DNA from: DATJLY01 sp035604615
Lineage (GTDB): Bacteria > Pseudomonadota > Alphaproteobacteria > ATCC43930 > CGMCC-115725
Assembly (NCBI GenBank): GCA_035604615.1
Contig: DATNID010000034.1
Coordinates: 10,607-74,606, forward strand
Length of the DNA: 64,000 nucleotides
Reading direction: 5' to 3'
A program made the position numbers and the translations under genes. Below the pieces are notes generated by a model that had not been told where the DNA came from, made no database searches, and saw nothing but the letters and a program-made list of their open reading frames with translations. Below are positions 8,968 to 16,803 of the stretch, piece after piece (within the stretch, counting starts at the first letter, position 1; every line of letters begins with the position of its first letter).

Positions 8968-9864
8968 ATGACGGACGCCGCGAGCGTCGCCAAGGCGGAT
9001 CGCGCCGCCAGGGTCTGGCACGGCCCCGACGGCGGCGCGCCTCGCCTCGGCAGCGAGGAGCACAAGTTCCTGTTCTGCCGCATGCTGCTCGACACCCACA
9101 ACCCGTACAAGCCGACCGTCCTCGACTGGCCCACGCTCGCCGAGGACGAGAAGCGGCGCCTCACCAGCCTGCCGATCTGGGACATCGCGGTCCAGACCGA
9201 GGGCAAGGCGAAGCTGCGCGTCCTCGCCTATGGCGAGACCGTCGCCGACCCGCTGCTGCGCAAGGCGATCGACATGAACGGCTTCGAGGAAGGCCGCCAC
9301 AAGGACGTGCTGTCCAATCTGGTCGCCGCCTATGGCATCGCGCTCGCCAAGGAGCCGGACTATGTCAGGCCGCGCGATCCGCTATGGGCCTTCATGGTGA
9401 CGGGCTTCAGCGAATGCATCGACAGTTTCTTCGCCTTCGGCCTGTTCGAGGCGGCCAAGCGGTCGGGCTATTTTCCGCCCGCGCTGGTCGAGACGTTCGA
9501 GCCGGTGATGCAGGAGGAGGGCCGCCACATCCTGTTCTTCGTCAACTGGGTCGCGTGGCACCGCCGCAACCTGCCGTGGTGGCGCAAGCCCGCCTTCGCC
9601 GCCAAGGTCGCGGCGGTGTGGGCTTATCTCGTGTGGGAGCGCATCCAGACCGCGCGCGACGTCGGCGGCGGCAACAATTTCACCATGACGGGCCACGAAT
9701 CGATGGGCATCGATCTCGGTCTCGGTCGCCTCATGGATTTGTGCCTGGCCGAGAACGACCGCCGCCTCGGCGGCTACGATGCGCGCCTCATCCGTCCGCG
9801 CACCGTGCCGGGGCTGGTGCGCTTCGCGCGCCGCTTCGTGCGCGGCGCCAAGGCGGCCCAATGA
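8968..9864 (+). CDS. Ferritin-like (putative diiron) protein, copy 1
   Basis: 298-aa mostly helical protein. Two helices carry carboxylate/His metal motifs typical of ferritin-like diiron proteins: GFEEGRHKD (about residue 110) and MQEEGRHILFF (about 185), spaced as in a four-helix bundle. The N-terminal GSEEHKFLFCRM is repeated in the next gene's product, so the two are paralogues. No signal peptide; an aromatic segment (WWRKP...VWAYLVW) might touch the membrane. Function unknown: a diiron oxidase, oxygenase or iron store are all possible. ATG 8968 is preceded by GCGAGGTG; a GTG at 8959 is the alternative. It lies inside the copper module. Confidence 0.68.
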   Translation: MTDAASVAKADRAARVWHGPDGGAPRLGSEEHKFLFCRMLLDTHNPYKPTVLDWPTLAEDEKRRLTSLPIWDIAVQTEGKAKLRVLAYGETVADPLLRKAIDMNGFEEGRHKDVLSNLVAAYGIALAKEPDYVRPRDPLWAFMVTGFSECIDSFFAFGLFEAAKRSGYFPPALVETFEPVMQEEGRHILFFVNWVAWHRRNLPWWRKPAFAAKVAAVWAYLVWERIQTARDVGGGNNFTMTGHESMGIDLGLGRLMDLCLAENDRRLGGYDARLIRPRTVPGLVRFARRFVRGAKAAQ

Positions 9865-10730
9865 CCGCCGCGGTCAAGATCGGCTCCGAGGCGCACAAAG
9901 AGCTGTTTTGCCGCGATTTCGTTGCCACCTACACGGACTACGATCCCGAGACGCTGCCGTGGCCAGCGCTCGACGAGGCGGCGCTCGAGCGGCTCCGCAC
10001 CGTGCCGTTCTGGCAGGAGGTGCTGCACACCGAGCTGCGCGCCGGCGCCATCGTCAAGGCGTTCACCGCGACGATCGAGGATCCGGTGATCAAGGAGGCG
10101 GTGGCGCTGCAAGGCTTCGAGGAGGCGCGCCACGCCGCGCTCATCCGCACCATGATCCGCCGCTATGGCATCGAGGTCGACGAGCACGCGCTTGACCCGA
10201 TCCCCGCCGACATCGAGACCGCCTTCAAGGATTTCGGCTTCGGCGAATGCGTCGATTCGTTCCTGGGCTTCGGCGTGTTCAAGATCGCCCTCCAGTCGGG
10301 CTTCCTGCCGGAATCGATGTTCCGCATCTTCGACACGCTGATGTACGAGGAAACGCGTCACATCGTGTTCTTCGTCAACTGGATGGCCTATCGCCAGGTG
10401 CAGCGCGGGCTGGGCGCGCGCTGGATCCGCGGCCTGACCTCGCTGCGCTATTACATCCGCGCGCTGAAGCGCCTTGTCGGCACCGCGCGCCGCGGCGCCG
10501 AGCTGCAGGACGGCAAGAACTTCTCCGCGACGCAAGCGAGCATGTTCCTCGACGGCTTCACCTTCCGCCGCTTCATCGAGGATTGCTACGGCGAGAACCG
10601 CCGCCGCATGACCGCGTTCGGAGACGGGCTGCTGCGCCCGAGCTTCCTTCCGGCGCTCGCCGACATGGCGCTCTCGAGCCTCAGGCTGTGGAGCTTCCGC
10701 CGCCGCGAGAGCGCCGGCACGGCGCCGTGA
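9861..10730 (+). CDS. Ferritin-like (putative diiron) protein, copy 2
   Basis: 289-aa paralogue of the preceding protein. The start ATG overlaps the upstream stop (ATGA). The same layout is visible: N-terminal GSEAHKELFCRD, a first ExxRH motif (GFEEARHAALI, about residue 80), a second (YEETRHIVFF, about 150) and a matching SECIDSFF/GECVDSFL element between them. Copy 2 lacks the leader of copy 1 and has a different C-terminus. The overlap suggests an obligate pair, possibly a heterodimer (inference). It overlaps the HpnL-like gene downstream by GTGA. Confidence 0.68.
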   Translation: MTAAVKIGSEAHKELFCRDFVATYTDYDPETLPWPALDEAALERLRTVPFWQEVLHTELRAGAIVKAFTATIEDPVIKEAVALQGFEEARHAALIRTMIRRYGIEVDEHALDPIPADIETAFKDFGFGECVDSFLGFGVFKIALQSGFLPESMFRIFDTLMYEETRHIVFFVNWMAYRQVQRGLGARWIRGLTSLRYYIRALKRLVGTARRGAELQDGKNFSATQASMFLDGFTFRRFIEDCYGENRRRMTAFGDGLLRPSFLPALADMALSSLRLWSFRRRESAGTAP

Positions 10731-11707
10731 AGCCCGCCACCATCGTCATCGCCATCGTCGGATTGGTGCTCGGCACCGCCGTCATCGGCTGGTTCGGCTT
10801 CGGCGCGGTGGCGCATGCGTTCCTCGCCGTGGGCTGGACCGGGTTCGCGGCGATCTGCGCTTTTCACGCGATGGTCTATTGCCTGCTCGGCCTGGCATGG
10901 TGGGCGATCCTGCCGCCGGCGCGGGACGTGTCCCTGCCGGTGCTGATCGCGGCGCGCGTGGTGCGCGATTCTGGGTCGGAGGTGCTGCCGCTGTCGCAGA
11001 TCGGCGGCTTCGTCATGGGCGCGCGCGCCGCGACCCTCTTGGGCCTGCCGGCGGCGGCATCGTCGGCCTCGACCATCGTCGACGTGACGCTCGAGCTGGT
11101 GGCGCAGATCGCCTATGTCGCGCTCGGGCTCGGGCTCTTGCTTTGGTATCGCCCGGGCAGTCCGCTCGCCGCGCCGGTCGCGGTTGGCATCGCCGTCGCG
11201 GTGGTGTTGGCGTTGGCCTTCATCACGGTACAGCGGCGCGGGCTCGAGCTGGTCGAGCGCCTCGCCTACCGGCTCGCCTCGCGCTGGCTGCCGGCGGCGA
11301 CCGCCCGCGCCGCACCGGTGCAGCAGGCGGTGCAGGCGATCTATCGCCACGGCAGCGGCATCCGCATCGGCCTCGTGCTCCATGTTGCGGGCTGGATCGG
11401 CAATGGGATCGAGGCGTGGATCGCGCTCTCCTTCCTCGGCGCGCCGCTGGGGCTGGGTCCGGTGCTGGCGATCGAGAGCCTGCTCTATGCTGCGCGCAGC
11501 GTCGCCTTCGCCGTGCCCAATGCGGTCGGCGTGCAGGAGGGCGTCTATGTCCTGCTCGGCGGCGTGTTCGGCTTGCCGCCCGAGACCGCGCTGGCGCTGT
11601 CGCTCATCAAGCGTGCGCGCGATCTCGCCATAGGCGTGCCGGCGCTTCTCGCGTGGCAGGCGGTCGAGGGCGGGCGGATATGGAGAAGAGGAGCGAAATC
11701 GGCATGA
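10727..11707 (+). CDS. Lysylphosphatidylglycerol synthase-TM/HpnL-like membrane protein
   Basis: 326-aa polytopic inner-membrane protein (about eight hydrophobic segments) of the LPG_synthase_TM superfamily. The C-terminal signature (IESLLYAARSVAFAVPNA, then VGVQEGVYVLL and LSLIKRARDLAIGVPALL) resembles HpnL, a hopanoid-associated membrane protein. No hopanoid genes are visible nearby, so HpnL proper is not proven. Start is GTG 10727 overlapping the previous stop. Together with the two ferritin-like genes it forms a tightly coupled trio inside the copper module, which suggests a shared membrane or lipid process (inference). Confidence 0.7.
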   Translation: MKPATIVIAIVGLVLGTAVIGWFGFGAVAHAFLAVGWTGFAAICAFHAMVYCLLGLAWWAILPPARDVSLPVLIAARVVRDSGSEVLPLSQIGGFVMGARAATLLGLPAAASSASTIVDVTLELVAQIAYVALGLGLLLWYRPGSPLAAPVAVGIAVAVVLALAFITVQRRGLELVERLAYRLASRWLPAATARAAPVQQAVQAIYRHGSGIRIGLVLHVAGWIGNGIEAWIALSFLGAPLGLGPVLAIESLLYAARSVAFAVPNAVGVQEGVYVLLGGVFGLPPETALALSLIKRARDLAIGVPALLAWQAVEGGRIWRRGAKSA

Positions 11708-12213
11708 GACCTCACATCGTTCTTGTCCTCATCGCGAGCCTTCTGGACGGCGGCGCCGCTATCGCGCACGTCACTGCCTCGCCTGACATGGCCAAGTCCG
11801 GGAGCTACTTCACCACCAACTTCACCGTGCCGCACGGCTGCGCCGGCGCCGCGACCGTGGCGGTGCGCATCAAGCTCCCCGAGGGCGTCGGCGACGTGAA
11901 GCCGCAGCAGAAGCCGGGTTGGACGGTCGACATCGTGACGCGCAAGCTCGACGTGGCCTCGCGCGACGCGCACGGCAGCACGATCACCGAGGCGGTGGAC
12001 GAAGTCGCCTGGCGCGGCGGCAAGCTGCCGGACAATCTCTACGACACGTTCGGCCTGCTGATGAAGCTGCCGGACAAGCCGGGCGCGACGCTCTATTTCC
12101 CGACCGTCCAGGAATGCGAGCAAGGCGTCCACCGCTGGATCGAGATTCCCGCCGCCGGCCAGCAATGGCACGACCTCGACCAGCCCGCGCCGTTCGTCAA
12201 GCTGACGCCGTAA
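11704..12213 (+). CDS. YcnI-type (DUF1775) copper-binding protein
   Basis: 169-aa exported protein. Cleavage after AIA would leave a mature N-terminal HVTASPDMAKSGSYF, the monohistidine-brace start of YcnI-like proteins that bind Cu(II). The conserved PHGCAGAATVAVRIKLPEG and KPGWTV strands follow, then the C-terminal QECEQGVHRWIEIP. It normally accompanies CopC/CopD and PCu(A)C, as here. The ATG overlaps the preceding stop (ATGA at 11704-11707); an in-frame ATG at 11680 would give a charged extension before the signal peptide. Confidence 0.85.
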   Translation: MRPHIVLVLIASLLDGGAAIAHVTASPDMAKSGSYFTTNFTVPHGCAGAATVAVRIKLPEGVGDVKPQQKPGWTVDIVTRKLDVASRDAHGSTITEAVDEVAWRGGKLPDNLYDTFGLLMKLPDKPGATLYFPTVQECEQGVHRWIEIPAAGQQWHDLDQPAPFVKLTP

Positions 12214-12274
12214 CGCGCTTGCTTTCCGTCCGCGCTGAGGCACCATCGGCGCGGAGCGAAACGGGGGACAAGAG

Positions 12275-13255
12275 GTGCGGAGACGCGATCTCATCACGCT
12301 GGTTGCGGGCGCGGCGGTCGCGGGGCCCGGCGCGGCATTGGCGCAGGCGAGCGACCGCGTGCGCCGGGTCGGCATCCTCGTGCCGCTGCCCAAGACCGAT
12401 CCCGTGGTCCGACGCAATTTCACGGCGTTCGCCGATGAAATGGCGAAGGCGGGATGGGTTGAGGGCAAGACCGTCCAGTACGATTTCCGCTCGTCTCTCG
12501 GCGCCGGCGTCGACATCGCGACGTCGGCGGCGGAAATCGTGGCGCTCGCGCCGGACGTCATTCTCGCGATCACGCCGCAGTCGACCTATGCCCTGAAGCG
12601 GATTGCGGGTGCCATTCCGGCCGTGTTCGTCGTAGTGGATGATCCGCTGAGGAATGGGATTGTCGCAAGCATCGCTCGGCCCGGAGGCCTCTTCACCGGC
12701 GTCGCGGAACTCGGCTATGCGGCCGGGCCCAAGACGCTGCAATTGTTGAAGCAAATGGCGACGGCGATGACGCGCGTCGCATTTCTCTACGACTCGTCGG
12801 AAAATCCTCCGGTCGATTGGGTCGAAGGGGCTGCGCGCGCCGTCGCGGTGACCCCGAGCCTTATGACGGTCGGCAGTGACGCTGAAATCGACAGCGCGCT
12901 CGCCACGTTCGGGCGAGAGCCCGACGGTGGTGTCGTCGTCATCGCGGAAATCTTCACGGCGTCCCATCGCAGGCGCATCATTGACGCCGTGGCGCGGCTC
13001 GGATTGCCGGCGGTCTATCCTTACCGCTACTTTGCGGCCGACGGCGGGCTCATGTCCTATAGCCCCGAGCAGACTGGTGAATTCCGCCAGGCGGCCTATC
13101 TCGTCGACCGCATCCTGCACGGCGCGGCGCCCGCCGACCTGCCGGTCCAGACGCCCAACAGATTTGAGATGATCATCAACGCCAAAACCGCGCAGGCGCT
13201 CGGCATCACCGTGCCGGCGCTGCTCCTCACCGGCGCCGACGAAGTGATCGAATAG
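12275..13255 (+). CDS. ABC substrate-binding protein, TrpX/PF04392-like
   Basis: 326-aa binding protein. The N-terminus (RRRDLITLVAGAAVAGPGAALAQA) is an RR-containing export signal that could use Tat. The mature part has VRRVGILVPLPKTDPVVRRNF, AFADEMAKAGWVEGKTVQYDFR and the C-terminal MIINAKTAQALGITVPALLL, characteristic of the ABC_sub_bind family often annotated TrpX. Start is GTG 12275. No permease or ATPase genes adjoin, so the ligand is unknown. It closes the accessory block between pcm and nlpD. Confidence 0.82.
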   Translation: MRRRDLITLVAGAAVAGPGAALAQASDRVRRVGILVPLPKTDPVVRRNFTAFADEMAKAGWVEGKTVQYDFRSSLGAGVDIATSAAEIVALAPDVILAITPQSTYALKRIAGAIPAVFVVVDDPLRNGIVASIARPGGLFTGVAELGYAAGPKTLQLLKQMATAMTRVAFLYDSSENPPVDWVEGAARAVAVTPSLMTVGSDAEIDSALATFGREPDGGVVVIAEIFTASHRRRIIDAVARLGLPAVYPYRYFAADGGLMSYSPEQTGEFRQAAYLVDRILHGAAPADLPVQTPNRFEMIINAKTAQALGITVPALLLTGADEVIE

Positions 13256-13305
13256 CCCTCATCCGCGGTTGTCGGAGATTTCCCGCGTGGCCTAGACTGC
13301 GCCCC

Positions 13306-14355
13306 GTGATGCGGCGGTGCACGGTTCTTTTCATTCTGGCGCTGGGCCTCCTCGCGGGCTGCGGCCGCACGGTTGGGCCGGCGCCCTATGAGCTGCACAC
13401 CCATCCGGGTCCGCCAACTTTGTCGGAGCCGCTCGGGCCGCATCCCGACCGGGTCAAGGTCGCTGAGGGCGACACGCTCTATGGCGTGTCGCGGCGTTAC
13501 GGCGTGCCGATGCGCGCCATCATCGACGCCAACCGACTCGCACCGCCCTATCGGCTGGTCACCGGCGCGACCCTGGCCTTGCCGCAGGTTCGCACCCACC
13601 TGGTGCGCGCGGGTGACACGCTCGCCACCGTCGCGCGGCAATATGGCGTCGACACCAGCACGCTTGCCGCGACCAACCATTTGGCGCCGCCCTACGTCAT
13701 CCGCACGGGCGAGACGCTGGTCCTGCCGGCGCCGGTCGAGACCGCGCGCGCCGCGCGCGCGCCCGCGCCGGTGCCTGTGCCGCCGCCCGCGCCGCTGGCA
13801 TCGAACGCCGCACCTCCGCCAGCCGCCATGCCGGCGCCGCTGGCAGCGCTCGACGGTCCGCCGCCGCCCGCAGCGCCCTCCGCTCCACCGGCGGCGGAGC
13901 CGAGCGCGCCGCGCCAGACCGCGTCGCTGCCCCCGCCTGTGCCGGTTCCGGTGGCGGGCAAGGGGTTTCTGTGGCCGGTGCGGGGCCGCGTCGTGTCGTC
14001 CTACGGCACCGCGCCCGAGGGTACGCATAATGACGGCATCAACATCGCCGCCACCGAGGGCACGCCGGTCATCGCCGCCGACGCCGGCGAAGTCGCCTAT
14101 GCCGGCAACGAACTCAAGGGTTACGGCAATCTCATCCTGGTGAAGCATGCCAACGGCTTTATCACCGCCTATGCGCATAACCAGACGCTGCTGGTGAAGC
14201 GGGGCGACAAGGTCGCGCGCGGCCAGGCGATCGCCCGGGTCGGCGCCACCGGCGCGGTCGCCGAGCCGCAGCTCCATTTCGAGATCAGGCGCGGCGCCCG
14301 GGCGCTCGATCCGATGGAGTATCTCCCCGCCCAGGCGGCCGCGGCGCCGTCCTAG
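13306..14355 (+). CDS. nlpD: NlpD-like lipoprotein, LysM x2 plus degenerate LytM domain
   Basis: 349-aa outer-membrane lipoprotein. Lipobox LLAGC (Cys about residue 19); two LysM peptidoglycan-binding repeats (about 48-92 and 95-142, each with GDTL...YGV...N.L.PPY); a long Pro/Ala linker (145-215); and a C-terminal M23/LytM domain (about 220-340). The zinc-site segment reads THNDGINIAA, lacking the usual HxxxD, and the C-terminal motif is PQLHFEIRR, lacking the first His of HLH. The domain is therefore probably catalytically dead, as in amidase activators EnvC and NlpD. Start is GTG 13306 or ATG 13309. Its linkage to pcm and DUF815-yajC-secDF is the usual alphaproteobacterial order. Confidence 0.88.
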   Translation: MMRRCTVLFILALGLLAGCGRTVGPAPYELHTHPGPPTLSEPLGPHPDRVKVAEGDTLYGVSRRYGVPMRAIIDANRLAPPYRLVTGATLALPQVRTHLVRAGDTLATVARQYGVDTSTLAATNHLAPPYVIRTGETLVLPAPVETARAARAPAPVPVPPPAPLASNAAPPPAAMPAPLAALDGPPPPAAPSAPPAAEPSAPRQTASLPPPVPVPVAGKGFLWPVRGRVVSSYGTAPEGTHNDGINIAATEGTPVIAADAGEVAYAGNELKGYGNLILVKHANGFITAYAHNQTLLVKRGDKVARGQAIARVGATGAVAEPQLHFEIRRGARALDPMEYLPAQAAAAPS

Positions 14356-14413
14356 GTCAACGATTTCTTAACCAGGTCGGCGCACCGTGGTTCCGGGTCA
14401 GTAAAAGAGCCTG

Positions 14414-14956
14414 GTGGGGACGATGCTGCGATTGGGCACGGTCGGCGATCCGCGCCTGTGGCTGCTGTTTCACTACTGGCAGGTGAAGCTGGCCGGCGGC
14501 GCGATGCCGTCGCCCGACGCCATCAATCTCGCCGAGTTGCCGCCGGCGGTGCAGCCCAACGCGATGCTGCTCGACGTCGCCATCGAAGGTGGGCGCCGGC
14601 GCTTCCGCTACCGCAGCGTCGGCGGCGTGTTCTGGCGCGCCTCGGGCAAGGAGCCGGTGGGACGCTATATCGACGAAGTGCTGCCGGAGACCGCGGGCTA
14701 TCGCGACTATGTCGTCGGCATCTATGAGGAGATGGCGGCGAAGCGGCGCCCGATGTACACCGAGAACATGTTCATCCTGAGTCACGGCCAGCGCGACCCG
14801 ATGACGACCAAGCGCGTCAGCCTGCCGCTGTCGCGCGACGGCGCCGCGGTGCATGCGGTGCTCGCGGCTCATGTGTTCGATTACGGCGCGGGCGGAGACG
14901 ACGCCTTCGCGCTCGTCACCGCCATCGAGGAAGGCGTTCGCACGTTCCTGGAGTGA
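14414..14956 (+). CDS. PAS-like (PAS_5) domain protein
   Basis: About 180-aa soluble protein matching the PAS_5 pattern seen in many alphaproteobacteria: LFHYWQVKLAGGAMPSPDAI, a strand pair FRYRSVGGVFWR, then EPVGRYIDEVLPE and later strands RVSLPLSRDG and HAVLAAHVFDY. No output domain (kinase, GGDEF, HTH) is attached, so its partner is unknown. Start is GTG 14414 (AAGAG about 6 bp upstream) or ATG 14423, whose only purine tract is too close. It is monocistronic, with a convergent gene downstream. Confidence 0.65.
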   Translation: MGTMLRLGTVGDPRLWLLFHYWQVKLAGGAMPSPDAINLAELPPAVQPNAMLLDVAIEGGRRRFRYRSVGGVFWRASGKEPVGRYIDEVLPETAGYRDYVVGIYEEMAAKRRPMYTENMFILSHGQRDPMTTKRVSLPLSRDGAAVHAVLAAHVFDYGAGGDDAFALVTAIEEGVRTFLE

Positions 14957-14962
14957 GGCGGC

Positions 14963-15256
14963 TCAGGCCGATTGGGCCGCGGGGCCGGATTCCTGCTCGC
15001 GCGTGGTGAGCTGGATGAAGAGCTCCCCCTTGCGGTTGAGCGACAGATCGGGATTGGTCATGCCGTGCGCCTTGAGCACGTAGAGTTGTGCACGGAGCGG
15101 ATCGTATTTGACGGGGCCGCCCTTCTGAGCCTGCACGATGCGGCCCTCGGCCTGACCCATCTCGCGCAGGATCAGGGCCGCGAGGCGCTCGCTCACCGCC
15201 AGCGCGCGCAACTCGGCGCGCAGCTCGGCGATGGTCATGTCTCCGGGCTCTTTCAT
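14963..15256 (-). CDS. Conserved hypothetical protein, 97 aa
   Basis: Small soluble protein starting at ATG 15256 with a good ribosome binding site (AAGAGGTGATC). The N-terminal half is strongly helical and charged (MTIAELRAELRALAVSERLA); the C-terminal half has LYVLKAHGMTNPDLSLNRKG, which could be a small basic binding module. No family recognised. It lies 6 bp from the convergent PAS-like gene and about 90 bp downstream of the DUF815 gene on the same strand, so co-transcription with the latter is possible. Confidence 0.6.
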   Translation of the reverse strand: MKEPGDMTIAELRAELRALAVSERLAALILREMGQAEGRIVQAQKGGPVKYDPLRAQLYVLKAHGMTNPDLSLNRKGELFIQLTTREQESGPAAQSA

Positions 15257-15348
15257 GATCACCTCTTCTTGGCGCGCGCATGATAGTGGGGCCGAGTGCG
15301 CTCTTGCTAGGGGCATATGCGAGCAATGCGGATCCCGCGAGCTCGATG

Positions 15349-16209
15349 TCACTCCAGCCGCTTGCCGAGCCGTCCGGCCGCGTCCTGGATATATTGCCAC
15401 GCGACGCGGCCCGAGCGCGCGCCGCGCGTGATGGCCCACTCGGACGCTTCCGCGCGCAGCATTTCCGGCGCCAGGTCGAGCCCGTAATGCGCGGCATAGG
15501 CGGCGACCATCGCGTGATAGGTCTCCTGATCGCAGGCGTGGAAGCCGAGCCACAGGCCGAACCGGTCGGACAGCGACACCTTCTCCTCGACCGCCTCGCC
15601 CGGGTTGAGCGCGGTCGAGCGCTCGTTCTCGATCATGTCGCGCGCCATGAGATGGCGCCGGTTCGAGGTGGCGTAGAGCACGACATTGTCGGGCCTGCCC
15701 TCGATCCCGCCCTCGAGCACCGCCTTCAGGGATTTGTAGCTCGTGTCCTGCTGGTCGAACGAGAGATCGTCGCAGAACAGCAGGAACCGCCGCTTCTCCC
15801 CGCGCAGCCGCGACAGGAGCTGCGGCAAGGTTGTGATGTCCTCGCGATGGATTTCGACCAGCGCAAGGGCGTGCGGGCGCTCGCGGTCGATGGCAGCGTG
15901 CGCCGCCTTGACGAGCGAGCTCTTGCCCATGCCGCGCGCGCCCCACAGCAGCACGTTGTTGGCCGGCAGCCCGGCGGCGAAGCGACGCGTGTTCTCGAGC
16001 AGGATATCGCGGACGCGGTCGATGCCTTGCAGGAGATCGAGCTCGACGCGGCTCACGCTCGCCACCGGCTCGAGCCACATGCGGTCGGCATGCCAGACGA
16101 AGGCGTCGGCGGCGCTGAGATCGCTCGCCGGCGGCGGCGCCGGCGCGAGGCGGTCGAGCGCGTCGGCGACGCGCCGCATCAGCTGCGCCAAGGGGCTGCG
16201 CTGGGTCAT
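15349..16209 (-). CDS. DUF815-family AAA-type ATPase
   Basis: 286-aa P-loop protein. Walker A is GARGMGKSS (about residues 90-98); Walker B is RRFLLFCDDLSF (about 140-151); a sensor-like YATSNRRHL follows near 180. This is the DUF815 architecture: predicted AAA ATPases of unknown substrate, commonly encoded next to yajC-secDF or nlpD in alphaproteobacteria. The conserved FLLFCDDLSFD and RRHLMARDM segments are intact, so it is probably active. It is divergent from yajC across about 115 bp that must hold both promoters. Confidence 0.85.
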   Translation of the reverse strand: MTQRSPLAQLMRRVADALDRLAPAPPPASDLSAADAFVWHADRMWLEPVASVSRVELDLLQGIDRVRDILLENTRRFAAGLPANNVLLWGARGMGKSSLVKAAHAAIDRERPHALALVEIHREDITTLPQLLSRLRGEKRRFLLFCDDLSFDQQDTSYKSLKAVLEGGIEGRPDNVVLYATSNRRHLMARDMIENERSTALNPGEAVEEKVSLSDRFGLWLGFHACDQETYHAMVAAYAAHYGLDLAPEMLRAEASEWAITRGARSGRVAWQYIQDAAGRLGKRLE

Positions 16210-16324
16210 GGGGCGCGGACCCTAGGCGATTCCCGCAATCTGCGTCAACCGCGTACCCCGCTTGCTTGCTCTTTAGCGGCAAGTCCTCTACCAATGCGGC
16301 GCAGCCTTTGAGGAGGGGCAGCCC

Positions 16325-16768
16325 ATGTTCATCTCGCCGGCATTCGCGCAGGCGGTCGGGGGTCCGCAGGACACGCTGACGACTTTCATCCTGCCCATGG
16401 GGCTGATCTTCGTCGTGTTCTACTTCTTCATGATCCGGCCGCAGCAGCAGAAGCAGAAGGATGCGAAGAAGATGCTGGAGGCGCTGCGGCGCGGAGACAA
16501 GGTGGTGACGGCGGGCGGGCTCATCGGCACGATTGCCAAGGTTGACGCCGACGAGGTCCAGGTCGAGATCAGCGAGGGCGTGCGCGTGCGCGTCGTGCGT
16601 ACCACGATCTCGAGCGTGCTGACCAAGCCCGAGCCGGTGGCTGCCAAGAAGGCGAAGGACGAGGGCGCCGACAAGAGGGACGCCGACAAGAAGTCGCCCG
16701 AGCCGGCGGAGGCGGGCGGTGTCGTCAGCAAGGAAAAGCGCAAGGTGCTGGGGTTCCTGTGGCGGTGA
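16325..16768 (+). CDS. yajC: Preprotein translocase subunit YajC
   Basis: 147-aa single-span protein of the SecDF-YajC auxiliary complex. After a short periplasmic N-terminus (FISPAFAQA) comes the TM helix (FILPMGLIFVVFYFFMIRP), then the conserved cytoplasmic core QQQKQKDAKKMLEALRRGDK and VVTAGGLIGTIAKV. The C-terminus is extended by a Lys/Asp/Glu-rich tail of about 45 residues. GAGGAGGGG before ATG 16325 is a strong ribosome binding site. secD follows after 35 bp. Confidence 0.95.
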   Translation: MFISPAFAQAVGGPQDTLTTFILPMGLIFVVFYFFMIRPQQQKQKDAKKMLEALRRGDKVVTAGGLIGTIAKVDADEVQVEISEGVRVRVVRTTISSVLTKPEPVAAKKAKDEGADKRDADKKSPEPAEAGGVVSKEKRKVLGFLWR

Positions 16769-16803
16769 GGCGCAGAGGCCCGAGCGGCGAGGCTTGAGGC
16801 GCG

